DNA from: Allacma fusca
Taxonomy: Eukaryota > Arthropoda > Collembola > Symphypleona > Sminthuridae
DNA: 64,000 bases
Direction of reading: 5' to 3'
NCBI GenBank assembly: GCA_947179485.1
Contig: OX359245.1
Coordinates: 52,253,067-52,317,066, forward strand
Below, piece by piece: positions 36,464 through 45,038 of the stretch. Both the position numbers and the translations under genes were made by a program. Position 1 is the first letter of the stretch, and every line of letters starts with the position of its first letter. The notes beneath the pieces were generated by a model. It was not told the origin of the DNA. It saw only the letters and a program-made list of their open reading frames with translations, and did not search any database.

Positions 36464-39100
36464 TTAGCGGCTGTCTTGTGAGTTTTGGTGGTCTGCAGCT
36501 TGTATAGGCAGAAGCTGGCGTCGGGGCAGGCCTTGTGGAGCCTGCCCGTTGGAGTTTAAAGGCTGGCCTTGTAGTTGCTGTTGTCTCTCTTCACGTCGTC
36601 GTTGCATATATTGTGGAAATTGTTGGTAATGTATGGCAACTGGCTGTCGGCAACGGTTAGCATGATGGCCTGGACGGGAGCAACGCCCGCAAATTTCTGG
36701 GGATTGAGAAGCTGGAATTTGAGGTTGAGTAGGTTGAATTGGGCAATACCGGGCTGTGTGGCCGGTTTGGTTGCACTTGTAACACGTGTAGGTTCGTTGA
36801 ATGTTAGAACCTAGTCCAGGTTGAAAGTTGTTGTACTGTGAGCGCTGTGGCTGAGCATGTTGAGTGACTGCCATAATTGGAGTGTCTTTAGCTTCTAATT
36901 TTTCTATTTTCTCAAGAAGCGTGGCCAGAGTTTGTTCCAATGATGAAGGAAGGACTGGGGTTGCAAGAGTAACAGCATTATGGTCTGTATGGGGAGTTGT
37001 GCATGATTCATAGTCGCGTAGAGCGTCCAAGAGATGATTGAAATTTTTAATTTTCAGATTTTTGCTGGTTATGAAAATCTTCACCGTTGTGTCGAGTTTG
37101 TCCAACAATGTTTTCACTGTAGTGGCTTCTGGAAAAGTGGACCAGTCTGTGCTTGCAGCAGACTTAACTCTTAACACGAACTTAGTTGGGGGTTCGTGTG
37201 GATAGGGCGTCATGGACAATGCATCCAAAAGTTTGCTTTTCCTGTCCGGAATATCCCGTGGCATTTTGTTTAAAAGGTCATCCCTGAATTGGGCGTAAGT
37301 TTGGCGAGAAGTGGATGTAAGATTGTAAAAGTGGGATAAGAAATCTTTTGCCGTTTTCGCAGCGTCGGAGAGCTTTCTATACACATACGATTTCTTCATT
37401 TTATCGTCTGTAACAAATGTGTTGAAAAAGTCGTCGCATCGTAACAGGAATTCAGAAAGTTCTTCGGATGAAATTTTGGAGGAAGGATAAGTCGGCTTAT
37501 CGAAAAGGAAACGGTTGTAGTCCATCGTAGGATTTTTCGTAGAAATAATGGGAGGAATAGGTGGAGGAGTTGGAATAGGAGAAGTGGAACGGGAAGAGGC
37601 AGAGCTGCTGGTGGCAGTGGTGAAATGGAGAGATTCAGAGTGCAGTGACCCTGAATCAGAGTTGGAATCTGTTTGAGGTGGGGGAGTTACGTTAATATTG
37701 TAGATAGGATTGTCACTGTCGTATGCGGCGGTGGTGTCAACGTCAGGAATGAGGACAGCGGTATTGTCCTGTGGAGCTGTATGAGAATGATTATTGGTGT
37801 GATTGTCGGAATTAGTGACGGGAGCGGAAAAAATGTCCGGGTAGGTTTGTGTTGCAATTGAAATAAACTGTTGGTCTAAAAGAAAGAGTCCTTCCTTGTA
37901 AGCTTGTTGGGAGGAGAAATGACAGTGGTTGTGGGTATATTTGGATGTGAGGTTAAATTCCTGTACTATGCCTAAGTAAGATGCGTAACTGAGAAGATGT
38001 GAAATATCCTGACTGGAATTTTGTGCAGCTTGTAGTCTTGTGGTCCAAGCGAGGATTACAGGCGTGTAGCTGTGTGTTTCGATAACAAAGGTAGGGGTTT
38101 TAGTAGTGGACACGGAAGGAGTAGTTGTTGTAACTGGAGTAGTAGTTACGGTTGGACAGAATTCTTGAGCTAGTAATGAAGTTTGGATGTCCTCGATTTC
38201 TTCAATGATGGGTGCAAATTCAGTCGAATTAGTCTGCCAAAGTGTAAAGATGCGGAGAATTCTGGCTACTATTCTTGTAAATGTTTCTCGTGTGTTGAGA
38301 TATGTACCGTCGGATGTAACTTCTGTTGTGAGGTGCAGATCATACAGGAGTTGTTGGTAGTGTGCGTAGGTTAAAATGCTCGTTCCAGATGAGTCTGCTT
38401 CCTGTTTTGTTTTGATGTCATCAACAAGCTTCTGAGCGATGTCTTCGAGATAATCCCGGTTAGTAAAGAGGCGAGATGACGTTGGTTGTGGATGTGGAGC
38501 GATAGGTGTGCCAGTGAGAGTATGATTGTTAGACAAATTAAAGTTTGTACTTACTGATTGAGTAGTTACGAGGATCGAATCTGTATCTGCGGGACCAGAA
38601 GAGACAGCGGGAGTGGAAGTCCTACTGGGGTTGAAACTTGCAAATCCTCCAAGAGGTGTTGTGGGCTCCGGCGTTGGTCCTTCGGTGTCAGTTTCGCCTT
38701 CACTTGATGGTACGTGGGTGAGGATGTCGTCTGGGACGGTCACCACGGTGGTTTCAGGCAAGGTCGTAGTCGAACTGTTTATTGATCGCGGAATTCTGCT
38801 TGGGTTTTTCCGGATAACTTTTATGTCACTCCTATCAACTGGTTGGGGCTCAATGTTGGAGTTAACGTAACGAGGGAGTTTTTGCTTGAACAGTTTGTAG
38901 AACTTGTAAAGATAGAGTGCTCGTGTGGAGGATAGATGACTATATTTGGCACGTGCACGTATTTCGTCGTCGTGAGTTAGTTGAACTAGTGCGGCCTCAC
39001 TGAGTAATAGTGCTATATATTTTTGATTATTACAGATGATGTATTCGGGATGATTAAAGAGTTCAGCTACTCTAATAAATCTGATATCGTGAGGTGACAT
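36464..39100 (-). CDS. gag: Element 1 Gag (878 aa)
   Basis: I start at ATG 39100-39098 (MSPHDIRFIRV), because it aligns with the ATG of element 2 Gag and gives exactly the same length, 878 aa. The frame is open 8 codons farther up but without ATG. An N-terminal basic/aromatic region (~1-100) is followed by a long Ser/Thr/Pro-rich acidic region (~100-500). A capsid-like domain (~540-720; RQTYAQFRDDLLNKMP) comes next, then two CCHC zinc knuckles, CYKCNQTGHTARYC and CGRCSRPGHHANRC. Near the C-terminus, codons PLNSNGQAP lie over the frameshift signal. At 878 residues it is much longer than usual Gypsy Gags, mainly because of the acidic linker. Confidence 0.93.
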   Translation of the reverse strand: MSPHDIRFIRVAELFNHPEYIICNNQKYIALLLSEAALVQLTHDDEIRARAKYSHLSSTRALYLYKFYKLFKQKLPRYVNSNIEPQPVDRSDIKVIRKNPSRIPRSINSSTTTLPETTVVTVPDDILTHVPSSEGETDTEGPTPEPTTPLGGFASFNPSRTSTPAVSSGPADTDSILVTTQSVSTNFNLSNNHTLTGTPIAPHPQPTSSRLFTNRDYLEDIAQKLVDDIKTKQEADSSGTSILTYAHYQQLLYDLHLTTEVTSDGTYLNTRETFTRIVARILRIFTLWQTNSTEFAPIIEEIEDIQTSLLAQEFCPTVTTTPVTTTTPSVSTTKTPTFVIETHSYTPVILAWTTRLQAAQNSSQDISHLLSYASYLGIVQEFNLTSKYTHNHCHFSSQQAYKEGLFLLDQQFISIATQTYPDIFSAPVTNSDNHTNNHSHTAPQDNTAVLIPDVDTTAAYDSDNPIYNINVTPPPQTDSNSDSGSLHSESLHFTTATSSSASSRSTSPIPTPPPIPPIISTKNPTMDYNRFLFDKPTYPSSKISSEELSEFLLRCDDFFNTFVTDDKMKKSYVYRKLSDAAKTAKDFLSHFYNLTSTSRQTYAQFRDDLLNKMPRDIPDRKSKLLDALSMTPYPHEPPTKFVLRVKSAASTDWSTFPEATTVKTLLDKLDTTVKIFITSKNLKIKNFNHLLDALRDYESCTTPHTDHNAVTLATPVLPSSLEQTLATLLEKIEKLEAKDTPIMAVTQHAQPQRSQYNNFQPGLGSNIQRTYTCYKCNQTGHTARYCPIQPTQPQIPASQSPEICGRCSRPGHHANRCRQPVAIHYQQFPQYMQRRREERQQQLQGQPLNSNGQAPQGLPRRQLLPIQAADHQNSQDSR
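36524..36560 (-). promoter_or_regulatory. Gag-pol -1 ribosomal frameshift signal, element 1
   Basis: On the element strand: slippery TTTAAAC (36560-36554), read in the gag frame as T TTA AAC; spacer TCCAAC (6 nt); then a perfect 8-bp stem GGGCAGGC / GCCTGCCC with an 8-nt loop (36547-36524). The -1 frame after the slip is open all the way into protease. Element 2 has the same arrangement with a different loop, which supports function. Confidence 0.85.
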
Positions 39101-39155
39101 GTGGCACGGGGAAACTGGAGGCAATTTATAGAAAAATCAGGCATAGCCTCCGGCG

Positions 39156-39243
39156 GCGGCTGACGCCACGTAAGAATTTAATTGACAATGTGGTAGAAAA
39201 AATGGAAAATTTGGGCAGAGTTCTGTTTAGCGGCTGACGCCAC
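39156..39243 (-). promoter_or_regulatory. Paired hairpin motif in the element 1 leader
   Basis: GCGGCTGACGCCAC occurs twice on the plus strand (39156-39169 and 39230-39243). In the element RNA each copy can form a GGC/GCC stem with a GUCA loop. They lie in the 252-nt leader between the 5' LTR and the gag start, where packaging or dimerisation signals are expected. Function is inferred. Confidence 0.4.
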
Positions 39244-39334
39244 AAATATATTTGCACAGAAATTGTTCACAAATTAGAGGAAAATAATTGTTATTAAGGG
39301 CTTACGAATTTGAGTGTTTTGTTGAGAACCATCG

Positions 39335-39352
39335 AACCCGCACCGTTCACCA
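39335..39352 (-). promoter_or_regulatory. Primer binding site, element 1
   Basis: Directly inside the 5' LTR the element strand reads TGGTGAACGGTGCGGGTT. It starts with TGG, as expected for pairing with a tRNA CCA end. Element 2 has a related site (TGGTGCACGGTGCGCGGT). I cannot match either to a tRNA I know. Confidence 0.6.
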
Positions 39353-40166
39353 TGTTATTATTAATGTAGTAGTTAATGGTGGTTCGTAATTGAGGAGAAT
39401 GAAATGAAGAGCCGATTATGGAAATTAAAGGGAATATTGATGGTAATGAGAGTGAGAGCCGAGATGATGGGGAAAATGTAGACGGTAGAGAGGCACTTGC
39501 TTTGAGTGAGGGATTTCGGGCTTGTGTCTCAACGTATGGAAGATACGAAGAATGAGTGTGTGTGCACGTATATGGTTTTGTTCTCACAGTATACTTTATT
39601 TATCTATAGTGCGTAGATGGATACACTTAGTTGGTCTCACACGCGTTCCCTTGCTCTGCTTAGCTCAAGATCTGATGTTGCTCTCCTCTTCGTACCTACG
39701 GAGGCACGAAGTTTTGACCGCGTTCCCTTGCTCTGCTTAGCTCAAGATCTGATGTTGCTCTCCTCTTCGTACCTACGGAGGCACGAAGTTTTATACGGAG
39801 GTGAGCACAAATGTGCCCACCTCCAGTATTTACAAAGGTTTAAGTTTGAACCAATAATATTTAGTTACACATTTTTAAAGGAAACCTCAACACAGAAAAG
39901 TAACTCTGGATGTCGGAAATCTACGTTATCCTTAATTCCTATGTCTAAGCTTAGCAAGGATGCCTAAAAGTAGCTACTTGCCACCTTTTTGCCTTCAAAC
40001 GCACGCTAACTTGAGGGTAGTCTTCCTCTACATATGTACCTAGCGGAGCGCCATTTGATTACATGGCGTTCCATGCGTAGGTACATTGGCCGACAAGTGC
40101 CGTATTGGGAGATAGTAGTGGCGTAGTTGACGTTACATTTATTGAGTGTTACAAAACTACTTAACA
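39353..40166 (-). repeat. 5' LTR of element 1
   Basis: 814 bp, matching 30246-31059, including the 77-bp internal duplication (39642-39792). In element orientation this is the promoter-bearing LTR. It points away from the receptor gene at 40239. Confidence 0.95.
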
Positions 40167-40238
40167 ATAGTGTCCTAGAAAGACTAAAGTTTTTAAGCAG
40201 CTTTTCTCATCGCTCAACTTCCAACGAGTCACATAGCA

Positions 40239-41594
40239 ATGCTCGATACAACACATTTCGTATTTTATTTCCAATTCTTGGATCTTCTTTCAAAATTTTG
40301 TTTACTACCCTTTGACGTATATTTCACGACAAACAGCGTAGCCAGGTTACTGCAAGTTAGAAACAAATATAAACATTTTTTGTGGAAGAGCATATTTCTT
40401 TACGGATCCATCAGACTAGTGCATGGGATGTGTCAAGTTGCTATACTTGTTTGTAGTAAAACTGCCTTCCCGCTATATCAGATGGTCTCTTCATTGCTGT
40501 ATTGTTTGGGAGGAATGGCTGGCTTTATTATCACATGGTACACTGGGATTCAAACTCCTGAAATAACTACATTTGTCTTCAGTACAGTATTCGTAGTTCG
40601 TGACAATAACACTGAATTCCTCAAAATTTTAAACGGTAAGACCTGGAACAAACAATATAAATATAAACATAAGCAAATTGGATGGACCTATAATATAGAA
40701 ATAAATCAATATATGAACATAGTTCATTAACTAAAATTTATGATAATAAATCCTAATGCTGACTTTTCAAAATGTAAAATTTTACCAGGTAAGAAAAAGA
40801 AGCTGAGGAAAATTCAATTCATTGGAGACGAAATATCATTGAAGGAGTCCTTGGTGATACATTTCTCTCACATGCTTTATATTGTGGCTGTATCGATAAA
40901 CGCCTTCATTGCCATATTCTGCAAAAACTTACATCTATACCAGATTTTACCACTGTCATGGAGACACCTGATTTTTTTTGTTCTACTATTTACCCATGAA
41001 TGCATACTAACCATAATGATGCTCTCTTGCATGTTGGTTGCCTGCACCAATATACTTTTATTTTTGGATGTAGTGAATTCCGATCTTTTGAAAGAGACCA
41101 ATTTTGTGAGGGAAAAATTGGGAGTTGTAAAATCCGAATATTTTGATTGGTGTTGCAATTTTTGTCGGGAGAAGGAACTCTCCCAGAGAATTTTTAACCT
41201 GGGCTACTCTACCACAATATACTTCCTCAAAATAAGCACACTTTCCGTTGTAGTAGTGTCAAGTTACTCCGGGATCCGTTGCTTCTCCCAAAATTTGGTG
41301 TTTTCTATATTTCTAATCCTCCTCTCACTCTACATTGCGCTCGTTTATGTGATGATGTTTTCCAAGTCCTTCTTACTGCCACAGTACATGCTGCGTTTAA
41401 GGATGGAGGCATTGCGCGCCATGAGTCAAAGAAAGTCTACTCACTGGAATACGAAGCAGTTACAGAAAATCCTGAAATCAGTGGCCGATGTGGGAATACG
41501 TGTCGGGAGCTTTCATACAATGGAGCGGGAATCTGCGCCAGCGTTTGTGGATTTCGCGATTCGAGCAACCGCGACACTTTTATTAACCACGTAG
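40239..41594 (+). CDS. Gr-like 7TM chemoreceptor, copy B (400 aa)
   Basis: Exons 40239-40635 and 40789-41594, joined in phase 1 (G|GTAAGA ... CCAG|GT). It has the same exon lengths (397 and 806 nt) as copy C at 56117. Several hydrophobic segments are spread over the whole length, with a conserved start MLDTTHFVFYFQ. The loop SWRHLIFFVLLFTHECIL is nearly identical in copy C. The C-terminal block VGIRVGSFHTMERES...DFAIRATATLLL resembles the last helix region of insect Grs but lacks the TYhhhhhQF motif, so the family call is moderate. The 5' region is displaced by element 1, inserted 73 bp before the ATG, which may silence or rewire it. The frame is intact. Confidence 0.8.
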
Positions 41595-41935
41595 TTATTT
41601 GTAGTTTTTCCAGGGTTGTGCAGTATTTTCAAATTCTGTTTTAAAATACCTGCTTTAATAGATACAAGAAAGCTTTTATTATTTTGTATTTTGAAGTCGG
41701 CAACCACAGAGGCAAGTATTTTGTACTGCATATTTTAAAGTCCTGTAAGTACAAAATTATGCAATATTTACGTATTTTCAATGACATGACAAATATAGCT
41801 GAGTTTTTCTGCAAAAGAAATATTTAGACATTGACTAAATTGCATTTTGTTTTTGCACAATACTTAATTATGCAATATAAATTTCTTTTTAATTAACTCA
41901 GAGGCATATGGCATATTAACCAATTTAGAGGGATA
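41595..41935. other. 3' flank of receptor copy B
   Basis: No gene. The start (GTAGTTTTTCCAGGGTTGTG near 41600-41620) is repeated after the receptor relic at about 55565, showing that the array duplicated with its 3' UTR. Confidence 0.7.
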
Positions 41936-42422
41936 CAGTGAATTTCCCATATAGTGGTTTCCTCTTAGATGGCATTTCCTCTTTAGTGGCATCAAAAAAC
42001 CCTCCCTAGAGGTTTGCAATGTTAAAGGTATACTATATAGTGGCACCCGCTATAATGGTATTCCCTCTATAATGGCACCATTATGTGTTACGGTGGCTCG
42101 GCCATGCAAAATTATAATGGCAGTTGGCATAAAATTAGCTAGGTAAGTAAGGTTGCAGTTGAAAAGTTTGCTACTACTTACAGTATTACCAGTGTGAGGG
42201 TATCTATAATTATTTAATGAATATTTTAAACTTATTGACCTTTGCATACCTCATAGTTTTACGCATTCTGTACAAATAAATTATTTTATAAATATATTTA
42301 GCCTGTTATTAGTTATAAACATTAATAGTATATAGTTAGCCATTAATACCATATAGTGGCATCTCTATATAGTGGCAGAAATTTGCCACTCCCTTGGAAA
42401 CCACTATATAGGAAATTCACTG
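41936..42422 (-). mobile_element. TA-flanked 487-bp MITE, inverted copy
   Basis: Reverse-complement copy of 21862-22348, same length, flanked by TA at 41934-41935 and 42423-42424. The two copies appear identical by eye, implying recent movement. They lie about 20 kb apart in opposite orientation. Confidence 0.9.
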
Positions 42423-42504
42423 TAATATTTAATTCAGGGCTTTAATACTTCATTTAGACGCATAATGTTTATATTTCATGATTGTAATGTTAAAGAGTAC
42501 TACG

Positions 42505-42765
42505 CAGGGGTCGGAGTTTTGTAAATCTCTACGAAGGATCGCTTTTAAATATCTTTGCTGAATCTTAATTCCCTATGGGTCAAAAGTTTTTGATATCCCT
42601 GTGTAAAAAAAACATCCCTGAAAGACTCCAATAATTTAGAAACTCCATGCCAAAAACAAGTTCAATGAATTTGAAAATCCTTGTTCACAAAAGAATACCT
42701 TACCATTAAGATATACACTGCCAGATTTTTTTTCCTCTGTGAAGAATCTTCCCGTCTTACCATTC
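42505..42765. mobile_element. Truncated hAT-like MITE, GGGATTTT family
   Basis: Begins CAGGGGTCGGAGTTTTGTAA, matching an end of the element at 56581-56975. Near 42745-42760 GAAGAATCTTCCCGTCTT matches the other subterminal region. The right inverted end is lost in a short ATTC repeat. Confidence 0.5.
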
Positions 42766-43047
42766 ATTCATTCATTATTCATTCTCTCTTTATTGACTTT
42801 CAGTACACATACAATAACAATCTTTACATTCAGTTTTTACATTTCATGTTAATATAGTGGCATGCAGCCCGTTTAATCTTAACCTAATTTGCTTAATCTA
42901 TGGAGGAGAGAGAGAGAGCAAGGTAACATAGAAGGAGATAATATCCCACGACGAACTGATTGTGAGGGTGCACTGTCTATCTATGACAGAGGCACATCTA
43001 TCCAGAATCCCTCAGTAAATCCACTCACATTGGGTGTGCATGCTAAC

Positions 43048-43225
43048 CAGTGCTCGGCACGGGTATGGGTAATACTCGGGTAAACGGGTGCGGCTACGGG
43101 TATGGGTACTACCCGGGTACCGATTTTGTGTACCGGATCAATTTCAGGTACTACCCGGGTACACTTTGGTCGGCTCAAAATTTCGGGTACGGATACCGGT
43201 ATGGGTATGGGTACAAAATGGGTAT
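43048..43225. mobile_element. Partial hAT-like MITE with GGGTAC repeats
   Basis: Starts CAGTGCTCGGCACGGGTA and continues as degenerate GGGTATGGGTAC / TACCCGGGTA repeats. No matching right end is seen. It runs into a sequence with TATAGTGG phrases resembling the TA-flanked MITE family (43226-43333). Confidence 0.55.
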
Positions 43226-43333
43226 ATATAGTACAACCTGTATATAATGGTTTTCCTAGGGACGCCAAAATTTGACTACTATAGACAGGGGCCACTATAT
43301 GAGTATATAGTGGTCAGGGGTCACTATATAAAT

Positions 43334-44173
43334 CAAGGATGGGAAATCGGAAAAATATGAATTCTAATTCGAATTAAAATATTCAAGGCGAAGAATTCCG
43401 ATTTAAAATACCTATAGCAATACTGAAAAATATGAATTCTAATACGGATTTAAATATCCTCCAGTATTCGTTCATTATGAATTTCGATTTGAATATTTAT
43501 TTGAATACTCCTAGTATACAGAAAATACAAAGAATTTAATTACGGAAAACGTTCAACCTTAGAAACATGACATCATCAAAGTTTTGGGAAGCTAGTTTCC
43601 CCACAGGTCATTAAGTATCAATTTAAGAGCGGAAAAAACACGTTCAACTGATACTTGAACTCCAACATTACTAGTTTTCTTTCGGCCCATTTTGAGTTAC
43701 CTAAAAAAATCTTTAGCATCAACGTTTTAGATTACTTGAGTAATTTACTTGTAGTACAAACAATAGTTTTGAGCACAACCGTTAAAAGCCTGTGACAAGT
43801 GCTAATAATTCGACTCTACTTTACATAGAATGCGGAAGCATGTTCCTTTCGGATGAAGAAAACGTTCGCCTATGCTCTTTGATTGACATTATAATTATTA
43901 TTAACTTTGTAAAAAATTGCGACAATTTTAAATTTATATTTAAGTATATGTAAGCTTGATGAAATATACCATTGAAAACAATACTTTATTTTAATCGGAA
44001 TTCAGTAAAAAATATTTGAATACCAATTCCGATTCCAAAAAATTTTTTTAATGCGATTTTGAATTAAAATACTTCCTGGGAATTATTTGGAATTCCAATA
44101 TGAATTAAAATCCTCAAATTTTCGAATATAATCCCGATTCCGATTCCAATACCGATTCCGATTCCCATCCTTG
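43334..44173. mobile_element. hAT-type MITE with GAATTCCGATT-type interior
   Basis: 840 bp. Ends CAAGGATGGGAAATCGG at 43334 and the complement of CAAGGATGGGAATCGG at 44173. A perfect 8-bp target duplication ATATAAAT is at 43326-43333 and 44174-44181. No transposase. The arms carry degenerate AATTCGAATT / CCGATTCCGATT repeats. Its right part is copied again beyond element 2 (54021-54448). Confidence 0.88.
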
Positions 44174-44312
44174 ATATAAATACATACACATACAGACGTA
44201 CAAGCACGAATCAGACAAAGTTTTATATATATATATATGTATATACGTTATTGAAAATCAATTATTTTACATGCATTTACTTGCATGGTGCAAGCTTTCA
44301 GCGAATTGTACC
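43885..44312 (+). repeat. 428-bp direct duplication, left copy
   Basis: Identical by eye to 54021-54448. It starts inside the hAT-type MITE and stops exactly where element 2 begins. A 12-bp filler, TTATATTTTACC (54009-54020), separates the element from the right copy. This is far longer than a retrotransposon target duplication. Confidence 0.9.
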
Positions 44313-44874
44313 TGTTAAGCCCTTATTGGCTTTAGGAATGATTGTGAGCCATACAGTACCATATAATAACATTGATGTACATATATGTCTGATTTCTGTT
44401 AATAATGCCCGAGTAAGGCATTAGGTACTTTTATCTGTTATTTCCCATTGGTTAAAATAATCTCTGGAATATTCCAGGAGGTTGGCACATAAGTGCCAGC
44501 CTCCGTATATAAACCCCAGCCTCTCTAGTCTCAGGGAGACGAGAGAATCCCGAGCCACAGACCAAGAAAGACCAAGAGACGCGTGTGAGTACAGGCAAAC
44601 TATGTAACCTTTACATACGCACAATACAAGAATAAACTATATCCTGTGAGTAAATCTACTATCGTGCATAACGCACTTATTCCCACGACCGTCGTCTCAT
44701 CTCTCACACACAGCATCGTGTGCTCAGCCTGCTGCACATTCCCCCATCCACTATTTTTAACATTTCATTCCTTCCTCATTTTAATCTCTCTCCTCTATTT
44801 CCTCTTTTCCCCTTTTTAATCCATTTCCTCATATCTGAGCTCTATTTCCTTCCTTAATCAATTCTTACTTAACA
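44313..44874 (+). repeat. 5' LTR of element 2
   Basis: 562 bp. It contains a TATATAAACC box (44507-44516), a plausible promoter, and AATAAAC about 110 bases later. Followed directly by the primer site. Confidence 0.93.
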
Positions 44875-44892
44875 TGGTGCACGGTGCGCGGT
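44875..44892 (+). promoter_or_regulatory. Primer binding site, element 2
   Basis: Reads TGGTGCACGGTGCGCGGT immediately after the LTR. It shares TGGTGNACGGTGCG with element 1. The tRNA is not identified. Confidence 0.6.
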
Positions 44893-45038
44893 TTTTCTGT
44901 ACTTTTAATTTGTCAATTATAGTATAGAAGATTCCGTATCTCTCTGCGAGTGTGCTCCCGTGTAAAAACTCTTACAAAAAAATCTTTGTGGCGTCCTGCT
45001 CAAAATTTCCTAAATCTTCCTCACTTTTCCCACATCCC

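Larger units (their letters stand above)
30246..40166 (-). mobile_element. Complete Ty3/Gypsy LTR retrotransposon, element 1 (9921 bp)
   Basis: Two 814-bp LTRs (30246-31059 and 39353-40166) flank gag and pol. The 4-bp target duplication ATAG is present on both sides (30242-30245 and 40167-40170). LTR ends are TGTT...AACA. The LTRs look identical by eye, so the insertion is young. Domain order PR-RT-RNaseH-INT marks Ty3/Gypsy rather than Copia. Gag and Pol lie in different frames joined by an apparent -1 frameshift signal. No env gene was recognised between pol and the 3' LTR (31060-31961). The element lies 73 bp upstream of a receptor start codon. Confidence 0.95.

Noticed and set aside
44421-44624. 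67-codon frame in both LTRs of element 2
   Set aside because: Antisense to the LTR and without similarity to any protein I know.
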